64,000 nt of DNA from Gaiella occulta (lineage in GTDB: Bacteria; Actinomycetota; Thermoleophilia; Gaiellales; Gaiellaceae): the NCBI RefSeq assembly GCF_003351045.1, contig NZ_QQZY01000002.1, positions 494,001 to 558,000 of the forward strand, written 5' to 3'. A model generated the notes under the pieces. That model was not told where the DNA came from and did not search any database. It worked only from the letters and a program-made list of their open reading frames with translations. Of this stretch, positions 28,060 to 35,720 are shown in pieces. Position 1 is the stretch's first letter, and every line of letters starts with the position of its first letter. The position numbers and the translations under genes are program-made.

Positions 28060-28256
28060 GAGGAGGCTCGATGAGTAGCCCGATCCTCTGGCACCGTTGC
28101 GACCAGCGCCGGGACGCCTTTGCGGATCCTTCACGTGCCAAGCCGAAGGAATCCGACGTGCCCGTCCGGGATCGCGCACTCCACGCGCACCTACCTCGCG
28201 CGGACCTCGGAACTCATGTCCTCTGCCTAACTATGGGTTCTCGGCGCACAGAGTGG

Positions 28257-28634
28257 TCATGCGGTCCTCCTTTGCCACCAGAAGCGGGGATCGGCAGGCT
28301 CGGCCGCGGTCAGCTCGTCCAGGCTGACGCCGCGGTAACGCTCGAGCGTGAACGACGTCTGCGCCGCGAACCCGACGGCAGAGAGCGAGAACGTCAACGG
28401 GTGAACCGAGACCTGCCAGCCGATGAGCGGACCGGGATCGTCGAGCAGTGCCTGCTCTTCGTCCGAGCGAACGTCGAGCACGACCGTGCCGCCATGCACG
28501 CCGACGAAGTGGTCGTGCCAGACTGCGAGCCCTCGCCGCCGATCGGCGACGTAGTCGTTCAGCCGGTCGTTCGCGTCCCGCGCCGTCGTCCCCCCCGGGG
28601 CGAGCGCGTAGATGAGGAAGCAGCGCGCGTTCAT
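28257..28634 (-). CDS. Conserved hypothetical protein, probable SoxR target
   Basis: A 125-residue cytoplasmic protein with an alpha/beta pattern (MNARCFLIYALAPGGTT, LAVWHDHFVGVHGGTVVLDV, GWQVSVHPLTFSLSAVGFAA, FTLERYRGVSL) that suggests a dimeric ferredoxin-like barrel as in small monooxygenases; I do not recognise the family. GAGGAG precedes the ATG. It is divergent from soxR, and its promoter (TTGACT and TAGCCT 19 bp apart) contains the SoxR-box dyad in the spacer, so it is the likely target of redox induction. Confidence 0.7.
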   Translation of the reverse strand: MNARCFLIYALAPGGTTARDANDRLNDYVADRRRGLAVWHDHFVGVHGGTVVLDVRSDEEQALLDDPGPLIGWQVSVHPLTFSLSAVGFAAQTSFTLERYRGVSLDELTAAEPADPRFWWQRRTA

Positions 28635-28653
28635 CGCTCCTCGAAGGCTAGAA

Positions 28654-28671
28654 CCTCAAGTAATGTTGAAG
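28654..28671 (-). promoter_or_regulatory. SoxR box in the target promoter
   Basis: CCTCAAGT-AATG-TTGAAG matches the known SoxR box CCTCAAGTTAACTTGAGG at 14 of 18 positions. On the minus strand it fills the 19-bp spacer between TTGACT and TAGCCT, the overlong spacing used by MerR-family activators. Confidence 0.7.
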
Positions 28672-28675
28672 TCAA

Positions 28676-29131
28676 GTGATCAACGAGCTGACCATCGGCG
28701 AAGTCTCCTCCCGCAGCGGCGTCGCTCCCTCCGCGCTCCGCTTTTACGAGGCGCAGGGACTGATCGGCGCCCATCGCACGAGCGGCAACCAGCGCCGCTA
28801 CGACCGCGCCACCCTGCGCCGAGTCGCTCTCGTCCAGGCGGGCCGCGCCGCCGGCATCCCGCTCGAGCAGATCCGGGCAGCACTCGAAACACTGCCGTCG
28901 CAACGCACGCCAAACCGCCGCGATTGGGAACGCCTCGCCCGCGCCTGGCGCATCGACATCGACCACCGCATCGCCACGCTCCAATCGCTCCGCAACCGAC
29001 TCACCACCTGCATCGGCTGCGGCTGCCTCTCGATCGACCGCTGCTCGCTCCTCAACCCCGACGACGAAGCGTCCACCCTGGGCCCCGGAGCCCACTACCT
29101 GCAGCGCGACAGCCGGCGCGCACGCCCGTGA
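28676..29131 (+). CDS. soxR: Redox-sensing transcriptional activator SoxR
   Basis: A 151-residue MerR-family regulator. The N-terminal winged helix reads LTIGEVSSRSGVAPSALRFY, then YDRATLRRVALVQAGRAAGI and a dimer helix. The [2Fe-2S] cluster site is complete: CIGCGCLSIDRC (Cys with spacing 2-1-5). Oxidation of the cluster by redox-cycling compounds turns it on. The GTG start has no RBS; a TAATGT hexamer inside the SoxR box ends nine bases upstream, so it is probably autoregulated. Divergent from the small hypothetical gene. The stop overlaps the next frame. Confidence 0.92.
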   Translation: MINELTIGEVSSRSGVAPSALRFYEAQGLIGAHRTSGNQRRYDRATLRRVALVQAGRAAGIPLEQIRAALETLPSQRTPNRRDWERLARAWRIDIDHRIATLQSLRNRLTTCIGCGCLSIDRCSLLNPDDEASTLGPGAHYLQRDSRRARP

Positions 29132-29577
29132 GCACCGCGCCAGGTCAGGTCGAGCTCTCGGGTCAAGCGCTCCGCCTCGTAGAACACGACGACCCCTGCC
29201 ACCCCGTCGTCGCGCTCGCCACGCAGCGCATCGAAGAACTCAGCGCCCGCCGCGGCGCCGCCGATGAGCGAGTCGCCCAACTGCAAGCCGCCCGGCCCAC
29301 CGCGCCGACCGCGCAGGAGATCGAGGCGCTGCTCGACTCTGTGCCCGGCCTCCGCGCCGCCATGCGACAGGCGCCACCCGACGAGCTGAGCGAGCTCTTC
29401 GCCGCCTTCGACCTGACAGCGACCTACGACAAGGACCAACGAGCTCTGCGGCTCGCGGCAACCCTCAGCCCCGACCTCGTCCCGCCCTCGGAAAGACCGC
29501 GACCGCCCAAGAAGGCGGTGACCATCAAGCCGCGTGCTCCAGCGGCCGCTCAGGCACAGAGGAGAGCCTGCCGATAA
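29128..29577 (+). pseudogene. C-terminal remnant of a large serine recombinase (tentative)
   Basis: A 149-codon frame from GTG 29128 contains a coiled coil (TQRIEELSARRGAADERVAQ) followed by AQEIEALLDSVPGLRAAM, PPDELSELFAAFDLTATYD and LRLAATLSPDL. This order resembles the end of large serine recombinases after the zinc ribbon. The catalytic resolvase domain, recombinase domain and zinc ribbon are absent; the frame begins within the soxR stop. It is probably what is left of an integrated element, which fits the accessory nature of this stretch. The family match is from pattern memory only. Confidence 0.45.
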
Positions 29578-29637
29578 TTCCGATCGTACGGACGCGTGCA
29601 CGTCCCGAGGATGTGCTACCGTCCGAGCGTAGATCCC

Positions 29638-29692
29638 CCCTGTCGCTTCGGTGGCAGGGCGCGAGGCCGCCGCAAGGCGGCCTCAGCATTTT
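29638..29692 (+). ncRNA. Tandem-hairpin RNA with intrinsic terminator
   Basis: Two adjacent strong hairpins: CCCTGTCGC-TTCG-GTGGCAGGG (9 bp with two G-U pairs, UUCG tetraloop, 29638-29659) and GAGGCCGCC-GCAA-GGCGGCCTC (9 bp, GNRA-type loop, 29663-29684), the latter followed by AGCATTTT. A possible extended -10 (TGCTACCGT, 29614-29622) lies upstream. It may be a short RNA of about 70 bases or a leader attenuator for the NYN gene that starts 42 bases later. Confidence 0.45.
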
Positions 29693-29734
29693 CCGGGTAG
29701 CTACGCGCCGACCGCACTGGTACTGTTCTCTAAG

Positions 29735-30355
29735 ATGCAAACGAACGTCTACGTCGACGGCTTCAACCTCTACTACGGCTCGATCCGCAAGACGCCGTAC
29801 AAATGGCTGAACCTGGAGCGGCTCTGCGAGCTGCTCCTGCCGAGAAACGAGATCCATCGGGTCCGCTACTTCACGGCTCTCGTTCAGGACTCGCCTGACG
29901 ACCGGACGAAGAGCCAGCGCCAGCAGACGTTCATCCGGGCGCTCGAGACGCTTCCAACCGTATCCGTCCACTACGGCTCGTTTCTCTCGAGCCGTGTGCG
30001 GATGCCGCTCGCGACCCCGCAGGGCTGGCAGCGCACGGCCGAGGTGATCAAGACCGAGGAGAAGGGGTCCGACGTCAACCTCGCCTCGCTGTTGCTCGCT
30101 GACGCTTTTCGCGGTGACTTTGAGGTCGCTGCCGTGATGTCCAACGACTCTGATCTCGTGCTTCCGATCCAGATCGTGACGAAAGAGTTGCGGCTCCCGG
30201 TCGGGCTGCTGAACCCGCATCCGAAGTTCTCGGTCGAGCTTTCGAAGGTCGCGACGTTCAAGAGGTCGATTCGCAAAGGACCGCTCGCAGCCAGCCAGTT
30301 CCCCGACGTCCTCCGCGACGCCAGGGGCGAGATCCGCAAGCCCGCAGGCTGGTAG
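29735..30355 (+). CDS. NYN domain protein (LabA-like ribonuclease fold)
   Basis: A 206-residue protein of the NYN/PIN-like fold. Acidic catalytic positions are seen in VYVDGFNLYYGSI, TEEKGSDVNLASLLLADAF and AAVMSNDSDLVLPI, the three blocks typical of LabA/NYN proteins, which are thought to be metal-dependent RNases. The C-terminal part, FSVELSKVATFKRSIRK, also fits. It is a stand-alone gene behind the tandem-hairpin element. TACTGT ends 7 bases before the ATG; no RBS. Its RNA target is unknown. Confidence 0.85.
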   Translation: MQTNVYVDGFNLYYGSIRKTPYKWLNLERLCELLLPRNEIHRVRYFTALVQDSPDDRTKSQRQQTFIRALETLPTVSVHYGSFLSSRVRMPLATPQGWQRTAEVIKTEEKGSDVNLASLLLADAFRGDFEVAAVMSNDSDLVLPIQIVTKELRLPVGLLNPHPKFSVELSKVATFKRSIRKGPLAASQFPDVLRDARGEIRKPAGW

Positions 30356-30490
30356 ACGACTCACGAGCCGACCCTCTCCGGATGACCAGCCGGCCGCTCC
30401 TCGACCAGCCCGAACCTGCCCAGCCGCCGGTGCGCGCCGACGACATGGCAAGAGCCACCCGAGGACGTCCGTGGCGAGGCCGCGCAGGGC

Positions 30491-30631
30491 GTGATCGTCG
30501 CGGTCGCGCGTGAGCGGAGAACGAACGACCTCGAGGTCGACCAGATCCGATGGGCCTTCCGCCTGCTCCTGCTCGGACTCGGGCTGATCACGATCGAGGC
30601 CGCTACACTCGCCGGGAGAGAGGTCTTCTGA
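30491..30631 (+). CDS. Fragment or small protein with one transmembrane helix
   Basis: A 46-codon frame from GTG 30491 encodes ARERRTNDLEVDQIRWAF, then a hydrophobic helix (LLLLGLGLITIEAATLAG) and stops. The frame remains open upstream for about 25 codons with EPPEDVRGEAAQGVIVAVAR, so it looks like the C-terminal end of a larger membrane protein whose start is gone. The stop overlaps an ATG (TGATG at 30629-30633) that opens a further unrecognised frame. No family assigned. Confidence 0.4.
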   Translation: MIVAVARERRTNDLEVDQIRWAFRLLLLGLGLITIEAATLAGREVF

Positions 30632-30752
30632 TGGCCGGCGATTCAGAAGCCAGCGACCACGCCCCAACCCCGCCCGAGCGAGTCGCCGTTCCCGCGGCCT
30701 CCTATGGACGTGACCGAGTGCGGCGCGGATCAACCAGGCATGGAGACGCGCG

Positions 30753-30938
30753 GTGGCTGAGCGCGCATCCACACACGAGCCTCCCGCGATCGACCCGCAT
30801 GGAAGCCCGTGGACCGTGCCCGCGGTCGAAGGCATCCTCTTCGACGACGACAGCGACGAGGCGCACGCGATCGCGCGTGTCCTCGGCGAGGTCCATCCTG
30901 CAGCCGACGAGGAGACCGAGCAGTCGACCGCGCCGTAG
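30753..30938 (+). CDS. Small acidic hypothetical protein (61 aa)
   Basis: A 61-residue acidic frame from GTG 30753 with GC-rich third codon positions, including PWTVPAVEGILFDDDSDEAH and ending GEVHPAADEETEQSTAP. I do not recognise it. Its TAG overlaps the GTG of the next frame (TAGTG), which suggests coupled translation and supports both frames. Confidence 0.45.
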   Translation: MAERASTHEPPAIDPHGSPWTVPAVEGILFDDDSDEAHAIARVLGEVHPAADEETEQSTAP

Positions 30939-31303
30939 TGGGACGCTCGCTCGGTCGGGCACACCCGAGTCCATGGCACGACGGCGCCGCACTCGACGGC
31001 CACGTGTACCGGGCGGTTCGCGCCTGCGCACCGGCGCTGGACGACGTTCGCTCCCACGAAGCGCTCGGGCTGCCCTATCCGCGTGCGCTGTTCGTGCGCG
31101 CGACCGGGATCTCCGTCTTTCGATCCCGTACCGCGCTCGACCGTGTTCGGCGACGGTTCGGCCTCCGCCCCCTCACGGCGATTCTCGATCTGTCGACGTC
31201 CGGCTCCGCCTGGGCGGCCACCGGTCGAGCCGGCCATGTGACGGTCTGGGCCGCTCCGGGCCTCCTTCTCGAACGGATGGTTCGATGTGACGATGGACGC
31301 TGA
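30938..31303 (+). CDS. Hypothetical protein (121 aa)
   Basis: A 121-residue frame from GTG 30938 with natural codon use for this genome. It reads as an alpha/beta soluble protein (YRAVRACAPALDDVRSHEAL, RALFVRATGISVFRS, LTAILDLSTSGSAWAATGRA). No motif is known to me. Coupled to the 61-residue frame upstream by the overlapping stop/start. Confidence 0.5.
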   Translation: MGRSLGRAHPSPWHDGAALDGHVYRAVRACAPALDDVRSHEALGLPYPRALFVRATGISVFRSRTALDRVRRRFGLRPLTAILDLSTSGSAWAATGRAGHVTVWAAPGLLLERMVRCDDGR

Positions 31304-31307
31304 GCCC

Positions 31308-31453
31308 ATGTACGTCCTGATCAGCAAGCCGACCGGCAACCTGCTCGGCGAGTACCCGACCCTCACGCAAGCGGAAGCGGCTCGCAACGAGTACGTCGCG
31401 CTCGAGATCGTCTTCGATGACGGAAGCCGCGCCGCGCCGCGCCGCGCCGCGCC
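31308..31453 (+). pseudogene. Small frame ending in a 5-bp tandem repeat
   Basis: From ATG 31308 about 40 codons look coding (MYVLISKPTGNLLGEYPTLT, AEAARNEYVALEIVFDD). They then run into five tandem GCCGC units, after which the frame is antisense to the ImmA gene and looks non-coding. The natural end is lost or shifted by repeat slippage. Unknown function. Confidence 0.3.
31426..31453 (+). repeat. Pentanucleotide tandem repeat (GCCGC)5
   Basis: Five perfect copies of GCCGC plus a trailing GCC. The unit length is not a multiple of three, so a gain or loss of a copy shifts the reading frame of the small gene it ends. It sits at the border between the accessory region and the ImmA operon. Confidence 0.8.
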
Positions 31454-31478
31454 AAGCTGCCCAGGGCAGGCTCACCGC

Positions 31479-32048
31479 TCAAACCGGCCTCTCCTCCACC
31501 AGCCCGAGGTTGAACAGCCGCCACCCCATCGCGACCGGCGACACATCCAGGCGCTCGGCGCACACGGCCGCCGGATCGACTTCGTGGCTCTGGGCCACGA
31601 GCTCCCCCCACACCGCCCGCACCGCCGCCTCCGGCATCAGCAGCTCGCTCGCGAAGATGTTCGCCTCGCGCTCGAGCGCCCGATCGGCGTCGAGCCGCAG
31701 GTCGACCTTGCGGCACAGCGCCGCGGGCTGCACGGCCGCCCGCCCCTCCAGGCAGTGGCACACCCAGTGGCCGACCTCGTGGGCGACCGTGAAGCGGTGG
31801 CGGCGGATCGGCACGTCGCCGTGCGCGCGCTCGGCGGCGTTGAGCAGGATCCGCCGCCTGGAGGGCAGCAGCACGCCGGAGCAGTCGCCGAGCTCCCAGC
31901 TCTCCTCGATGCGCAGGCCGAGCATGTCCTCGGCGATCGCCTCGACGGGGACGGGCAGCTCGGGCCCGCCGAAGATGTCGAGGTATCGCTCGCGGACGGC
32001 ATGCGCGCGCGGATCCTCGTAGGTGCTCGTCACGGACGCGTCCATCAT
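31479..32048 (-). CDS. ImmA/IrrE family metallopeptidase
   Basis: A 189-residue putative zinc protease. The HExxH site is HRFTVAHEVGHWVCH, followed by a downstream acidic ligand helix EREANIFASELLMPEAAVR, the M78 family pattern. ImmA proteins cut repressors, often XRE or anti-sigma-like partners, to induce genes. It starts seven bases after the end of an unrecognised protein and is third in an operon with a sigma factor, so the middle protein is the natural candidate substrate. Confidence 0.85.
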   Translation of the reverse strand: MMDASVTSTYEDPRAHAVRERYLDIFGGPELPVPVEAIAEDMLGLRIEESWELGDCSGVLLPSRRRILLNAAERAHGDVPIRRHRFTVAHEVGHWVCHCLEGRAAVQPAALCRKVDLRLDADRALEREANIFASELLMPEAAVRAVWGELVAQSHEVDPAAVCAERLDVSPVAMGWRLFNLGLVEERPV

Positions 32049-32054
32049 CGACCC

Positions 32055-32642
32055 TCAGTTGCCGGAAGTAAAGAGGCGGTCGATCTCGTCGGGTCGATCC
32101 GGCCCGGCGGCGGGCGGCGCGGGCGCCACCGCATCCGCGCCGGCGAGCTCGGGCTTGCCGGCCACCCGGTAGTACGCCGTCTCGACCGAGAGCGAGACAC
32201 CCTTGCCGCCGGCGAGCGCGCGGGCGACCGCGTCGGCGCCGAGGACCTTGCCGAGCGCGTCCCACACCGCCGGAGCGACGCCCTTCGGGTCGAGCACGCC
32301 GGCCTCGAGGTCGGAGAAGTACGCGCGCACCTTCGTGCGCTTGCCCGGGTCGAGCCGGAGCAGGCCCATCAGCGCGTCGACGACGGCGTCGCGCGTGAGC
32401 CGGCGCCGCAGCCGCAGCGCGAGGAGCGGCGGCTCGCCCGCGAGCCGCGCCTGCATCAGCTCGACGTCCTCCGCCCTCGTCTCCCGCGCCGGCACGGCGG
32501 CGAGGAACGCGTCGAGAAGCGATGCGAGCGCGTCCGCCTCCTCCCCGGCCCGCGCCAGCACAGCCGCCACATCCGGCCGCTCGCCGCGCGCGTACGCGGC
32601 CGCGAACTCGTCGAACAGCCTCTCGACGCTCGTGCCGCTCAT
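32055..32642 (-). CDS. Unknown protein between sigma factor and ImmA
   Basis: A 195-residue soluble helical protein: an N-terminal segment LFDEFAAAYARGERPDVAAV, then helices with LRLRRRLTRDAVVDALMGLL and KRTKVRAYFSDLEAGVLDP that could be a helix-turn-helix-like regulator, and a Pro/Ala-rich tail. Its ATG overlaps the sigma factor stop (ATGA). Position suggests it regulates the sigma factor, for example as an anti-sigma protein cut by ImmA. That is inference; no family was recognised. Confidence 0.6.
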   Translation of the reverse strand: MSGTSVERLFDEFAAAYARGERPDVAAVLARAGEEADALASLLDAFLAAVPARETRAEDVELMQARLAGEPPLLALRLRRRLTRDAVVDALMGLLRLDPGKRTKVRAYFSDLEAGVLDPKGVAPAVWDALGKVLGADAVARALAGGKGVSLSVETAYYRVAGKPELAGADAVAPAPPAAGPDRPDEIDRLFTSGN

Positions 32643-33184
32643 GCGCAGACCTTCTCACGGAGCCTGACGAGCGCGCGGTGCAGCGCCTGGTCGACCGCGT
32701 TGCGGGTCATCTCGAGCCGCTGCGCGACCTGCTCGATCGCGAGCCCCTCGCGCCAGCGCAGCTCCATCACCTGGCGCTCGCGCGGCGACAGCCCCTCGAA
32801 CAGCAGGTCGAGGTCGTAGTCGCTCTCGAACTTCGCGAACGGGTCGGCGGCCGACCCGTCGACGTGGTCCTCGTCGAGCTCGACGATCGCCACGTCCCGC
32901 CGCCGGTAGTGCTCGGCCGCCTTCCAGTCGATCACCTTGTGCACGACGACGCGGAACGGCACCCGGTAGGCGCGGCCGCGCTTCAGCTCCGACAGCAGCC
33001 GCTCCGCGACCGCGCCCGCGATCTCGAGCGCCGCCTCCTCGTTGCCGCGCGCCTTCGCGCGGCAGCGGTCGATGATCACGCCGTAGTAGCTCTCGACGAG
33101 CAGGCCGATCTCGCCGGCCGCGAGCAATCTCGTGTCCTCCGCGTCCCTCGCATCGTGCATCGCAGAGAGAGTCAGGCCGGACAC
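32639..33184 (-). CDS. Sigma-70 family (ECF-like) sigma factor
   Basis: A 181-residue two-domain sigma factor. Region 2 lies around AHYRRRDVAIVEL-upstream helices (ALEIAGAVAERLLSELKRGR) and is weakly conserved; region 4 is clear: LSPRERQVMELRWREGLAIE, QVAQRLEMTRNAVDQALHRA. The GTG start at 33184 is supported by TAAGAT at 33191-33196, six bases upstream (leaderless). First gene of the sigma / unknown / ImmA operon. Its regulon cannot be deduced here. Confidence 0.8.
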   Translation of the reverse strand: MSGLTLSAMHDARDAEDTRLLAAGEIGLLVESYYGVIIDRCRAKARGNEEAALEIAGAVAERLLSELKRGRAYRVPFRVVVHKVIDWKAAEHYRRRDVAIVELDEDHVDGSAADPFAKFESDYDLDLLFEGLSPRERQVMELRWREGLAIEQVAQRLEMTRNAVDQALHRALVRLREKVCA

Positions 33185-33244
33185 GTCTCGATCTTACGAG
33201 GCCAGACGGCGGGCGAACGGCGCCTCGCGGCGCCGCCGCCCCGC

Positions 33245-34072
33245 TCACCCCGATCGCTTCAGCTTGCCGTGCCGCTTCGCGTAGATCTCGCCTCGTCGGA
33301 ACACGCCGAGGCCGAGCGGGATCGAGACGACGCCGATCACGAGCAGCGGCCACACGTTCCCCCACGCGACGCCCTCGCCCTCGAGAATCGAGGCGCGGAT
33401 GCCGCGCAGCGCGTACGTCGCCGGCGAGATCTTCGAGACCCACTCCATCCACGTCGGCAGCACGCTCACCGGGTAGTAGACGCCCGAGACGACGAGCAGC
33501 ATCCCCTGCGCCACGAAGCCGAGCTGCGCGCCCTTCTCGGGCGAGATCAGCGGCAGCACCGCCGTCATCATGCCGATGCCGAAGAACGACACCGACGCGA
33601 CGAGCAGGATCACGAGCGCCGCCGCGAAGTTCGCGTCCGGCAGCGACAGCCCGAAGAACAGCGCCACCACGAAGAACAGCAGGATCGCGCGGACGAGGCC
33701 GTACAGCACCGCGAACACGCCCGAACCGCCCAGGTGCATGGCCCGCGACAGCGGCGCCATGAACGTGTACTCGATCGTGCCCTCCCAGCGCTCCCACGCC
33801 ACCGTCTCGGTGATGAACTCGAAGATGATGCCGAGGTACGCCCACACGACGGCGCCGATGAGCAGCGTCGCCGTCGCCCGCTCGACGTCGATCGAGCCGC
33901 CCGTCGCGTCGATGCCCTTCGCGATGAACACGATCGTGAGCGTGTTCGCCACCGTCCACACGAAGAACGCGAGATCCCACCAGATGTAGCGGCGCGTGAG
34001 ATACACGTTGCGCTCGACGACGCCGCCGAGCCCGATCAGCTCGTGCCGCAGAGACACGGCGATGGCGCGCAT
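33245..34072 (-). CDS. ABC-2 type transporter permease
   Basis: A 275-residue permease with about six membrane segments (AFFVWTVANTLTIVFIAKG, AILLFFVVALFFGLSL, GVVSIPLGLGVF) and the conserved FISPEKGAQ-like cytoplasmic piece before helix 5. It partners with the ATPase gene just upstream, whose stop overlaps its ATG. Together they form an exporter of the drug/lipid/polysaccharide ABC-2 class. Substrate unknown. Confidence 0.85.
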   Translation of the reverse strand: MRAIAVSLRHELIGLGGVVERNVYLTRRYIWWDLAFFVWTVANTLTIVFIAKGIDATGGSIDVERATATLLIGAVVWAYLGIIFEFITETVAWERWEGTIEYTFMAPLSRAMHLGGSGVFAVLYGLVRAILLFFVVALFFGLSLPDANFAAALVILLVASVSFFGIGMMTAVLPLISPEKGAQLGFVAQGMLLVVSGVYYPVSVLPTWMEWVSKISPATYALRGIRASILEGEGVAWGNVWPLLVIGVVSIPLGLGVFRRGEIYAKRHGKLKRSG

Positions 34073-34923
34073 CAGGCGAACACCTCCCTCTCGTCGTCTC
34101 CTCCCTCGTCCTCGAACGTGCGCCCGGTGGCGGCGAAGAACGCCTCCTCGAGCGTCGCGGCGCCGTAGCGGCGCATCAGCTCGGCGGCCGGCTCGAGCGC
34201 GAGCAGCTCGCCGCGGTCGAGCACCCCGATCCTGTCCGCCAGCGCCTCCGCCTCCGCGAGATCGTGCGTGCAGAGCAGGATCGTCGCGTCGTGCTGCGCG
34301 CGCACCTCGCGCACGAACTCCTGCACCTCGCGCTTCGAGCGCGGATCGAGGCCGGTCGTCGGCTCGTCGAGCAGGAGCAGCACCGGGCTCGTCAGGAGCG
34401 CCCGGGCGAGCGCCACCTTCTGCTGCATGCCGCGGCTCAGGTTCTCCATCGGCTCGCCGCGCCGCTCCGGCGGGAAGCCGACGCGCCCGAGGATGTGCGG
34501 GATCGCCTCGCGCGTGTCGGCGGACGTCATGCCGTAGAAGCGCGCCGCATAGCCGAGGTTCTCGGCCGCCGACATCTTCTTGAAGAACGACGCCTCCACC
34601 GACACGCGGTTGACGAGCCGCTGCACGGCACGCTGGTCGGTGAACACGTCGTGGCCGAACACGCGGGCGCTGCCGCCGTCGTGCAGCAGCAGGGTGGAGA
34701 GCAGGCGCACGAGCGTCGACTTGCCCGACCCGTTCTGGCCGAGGACGGCGACGCACTCGCCGCGCTCCATCGTGAACGTGACGTCCTTCAGCGCCGGCAT
34801 GGCGCGGTAGCGGCGCCTGAACCGTCCCGCCTCCTGCGCGCGGATACGGCGGCGGAACTCCTTGCGCAACCCCTCCACCTCGACGGCGGGCACGGATGCG
34901 GGCGAGCCGGCGGCGTGCTGCAT
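34072..34923 (-). CDS. ABC transporter ATP-binding protein
   Basis: A 283-residue ATPase with Walker A GQNGSGKST, signature LSRGMQQKVALARA, Walker B LLLLDEPTTGLD, and the H-loop CTHDLAEAEAL. An N-terminal basic segment (RIRAQEAGRFRRRYRAMPAL) precedes the first strand pair. GGAAGGAG precedes the ATG. It is the first gene of a two-gene exporter operon of the DrrAB type. Confidence 0.9.
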   Translation of the reverse strand: MQHAAGSPASVPAVEVEGLRKEFRRRIRAQEAGRFRRRYRAMPALKDVTFTMERGECVAVLGQNGSGKSTLVRLLSTLLLHDGGSARVFGHDVFTDQRAVQRLVNRVSVEASFFKKMSAAENLGYAARFYGMTSADTREAIPHILGRVGFPPERRGEPMENLSRGMQQKVALARALLTSPVLLLLDEPTTGLDPRSKREVQEFVREVRAQHDATILLCTHDLAEAEALADRIGVLDRGELLALEPAAELMRRYGAATLEEAFFAATGRTFEDEGGDDEREVFA

Positions 34924-35103
34924 GACGTTGCTCCTTCCAGGACGAGACGACCGAGGACGGTACGGCTGCGAGGCCCTCCCGGAGGGGGCCCGCGGCAGCG
35001 GATGACCTAGCCGTCGAGCAACATCGCGACACGAACCTAGCAAGCCGCCTCCGGAAGCGCAAACCGCGCGACGGCGCCAGGGGCGGCGCGGTAGTGTCGC
35101 GGC

Positions 35104-35706
35104 ATGCGCCTCTACCATCAGCCCCGCTCCCGCTCGACCCGCGTCCTCTGGCTGCTCGAGGAGATCGGCGCCCCCTACGACCTCACGGTCATCTCCCGCG
35201 AGCACAAGCAGACGCCCGAGTACCGCGCCCTGCACCCGCTCGGCCGCGCGCCGGTGCTCGAGAGCGACGGCGGCCCCCTGTTCGAGTCGGCCGCGCTCGT
35301 CCTCCACGTCGCCGACCTGCACCCGGACGCCGGGCTCGTCGCGGCCCCCGGCTCGCACGAGCGCGCGCTGCAGTACCAGTGGTGCTTCTACGCGATGACC
35401 GAGCTCGAGGCCCCGCTCGTCGACATCGCGCGGCAGCGCTGGAAGGACGAGGGCGAGCCCGACGCCGGCATCGTCGATCGCGCCCGCGCGCGCTTCGTCG
35501 CCGCGGTGGCGCCGCTCGAGACGGCCGTCGGAGCGGGCGAGCACCTCGTCGCGGACACGTTCTCGGTCGCCGACATCGTCGCCGGCGCCGTGCTCGGCTT
35601 CGCCCGCAGCGCGGAGCTCGCCGAGCTGCCCGCCGGCATCGTTCCGTACGTCGACCGCCTCGAAGCGCGGCCCGCACGGCAGCGCGCCTACGCCGTGACG
35701 GCCTAG
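35104..35706 (+). CDS. Glutathione S-transferase-like protein
   Basis: A 200-residue protein with a thioredoxin-like N-terminal domain (LYHQPRSRSTRVLWLLEEIG) and an all-helical C-terminal domain (DTFSVADIVAGAVLGFARS), the bacterial GST layout. The ESAALVLH motif matches the gamma-glutamyl binding Glu-Ser pair. Many actinobacteria lack glutathione, so the thiol partner may differ. TAGTGT at 35092-35097, six bases before the ATG, marks a leaderless promoter. The DUF385 gene follows after 14 bases. Confidence 0.88.
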   Translation: MRLYHQPRSRSTRVLWLLEEIGAPYDLTVISREHKQTPEYRALHPLGRAPVLESDGGPLFESAALVLHVADLHPDAGLVAAPGSHERALQYQWCFYAMTELEAPLVDIARQRWKDEGEPDAGIVDRARARFVAAVAPLETAVGAGEHLVADTFSVADIVAGAVLGFARSAELAELPAGIVPYVDRLEARPARQRAYAVTA

Positions 35707-35720
35707 CGGACCGGGACGCG

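Noticed and set aside
28071-28256. Plus-strand frame starting with ATG 28071 behind AGGAGG
   Set aside because: The RBS is good but the protein has no recognisable pattern and the frame runs antisense into the SoxR target gene; at best it is the start of a lost gene.
29638-29735. Type III toxin-antitoxin system (repeat RNA plus toxin) at the NYN gene
   Set aside because: The hairpins are not tandem copies of one repeat and NYN is not a ToxN-type fold.
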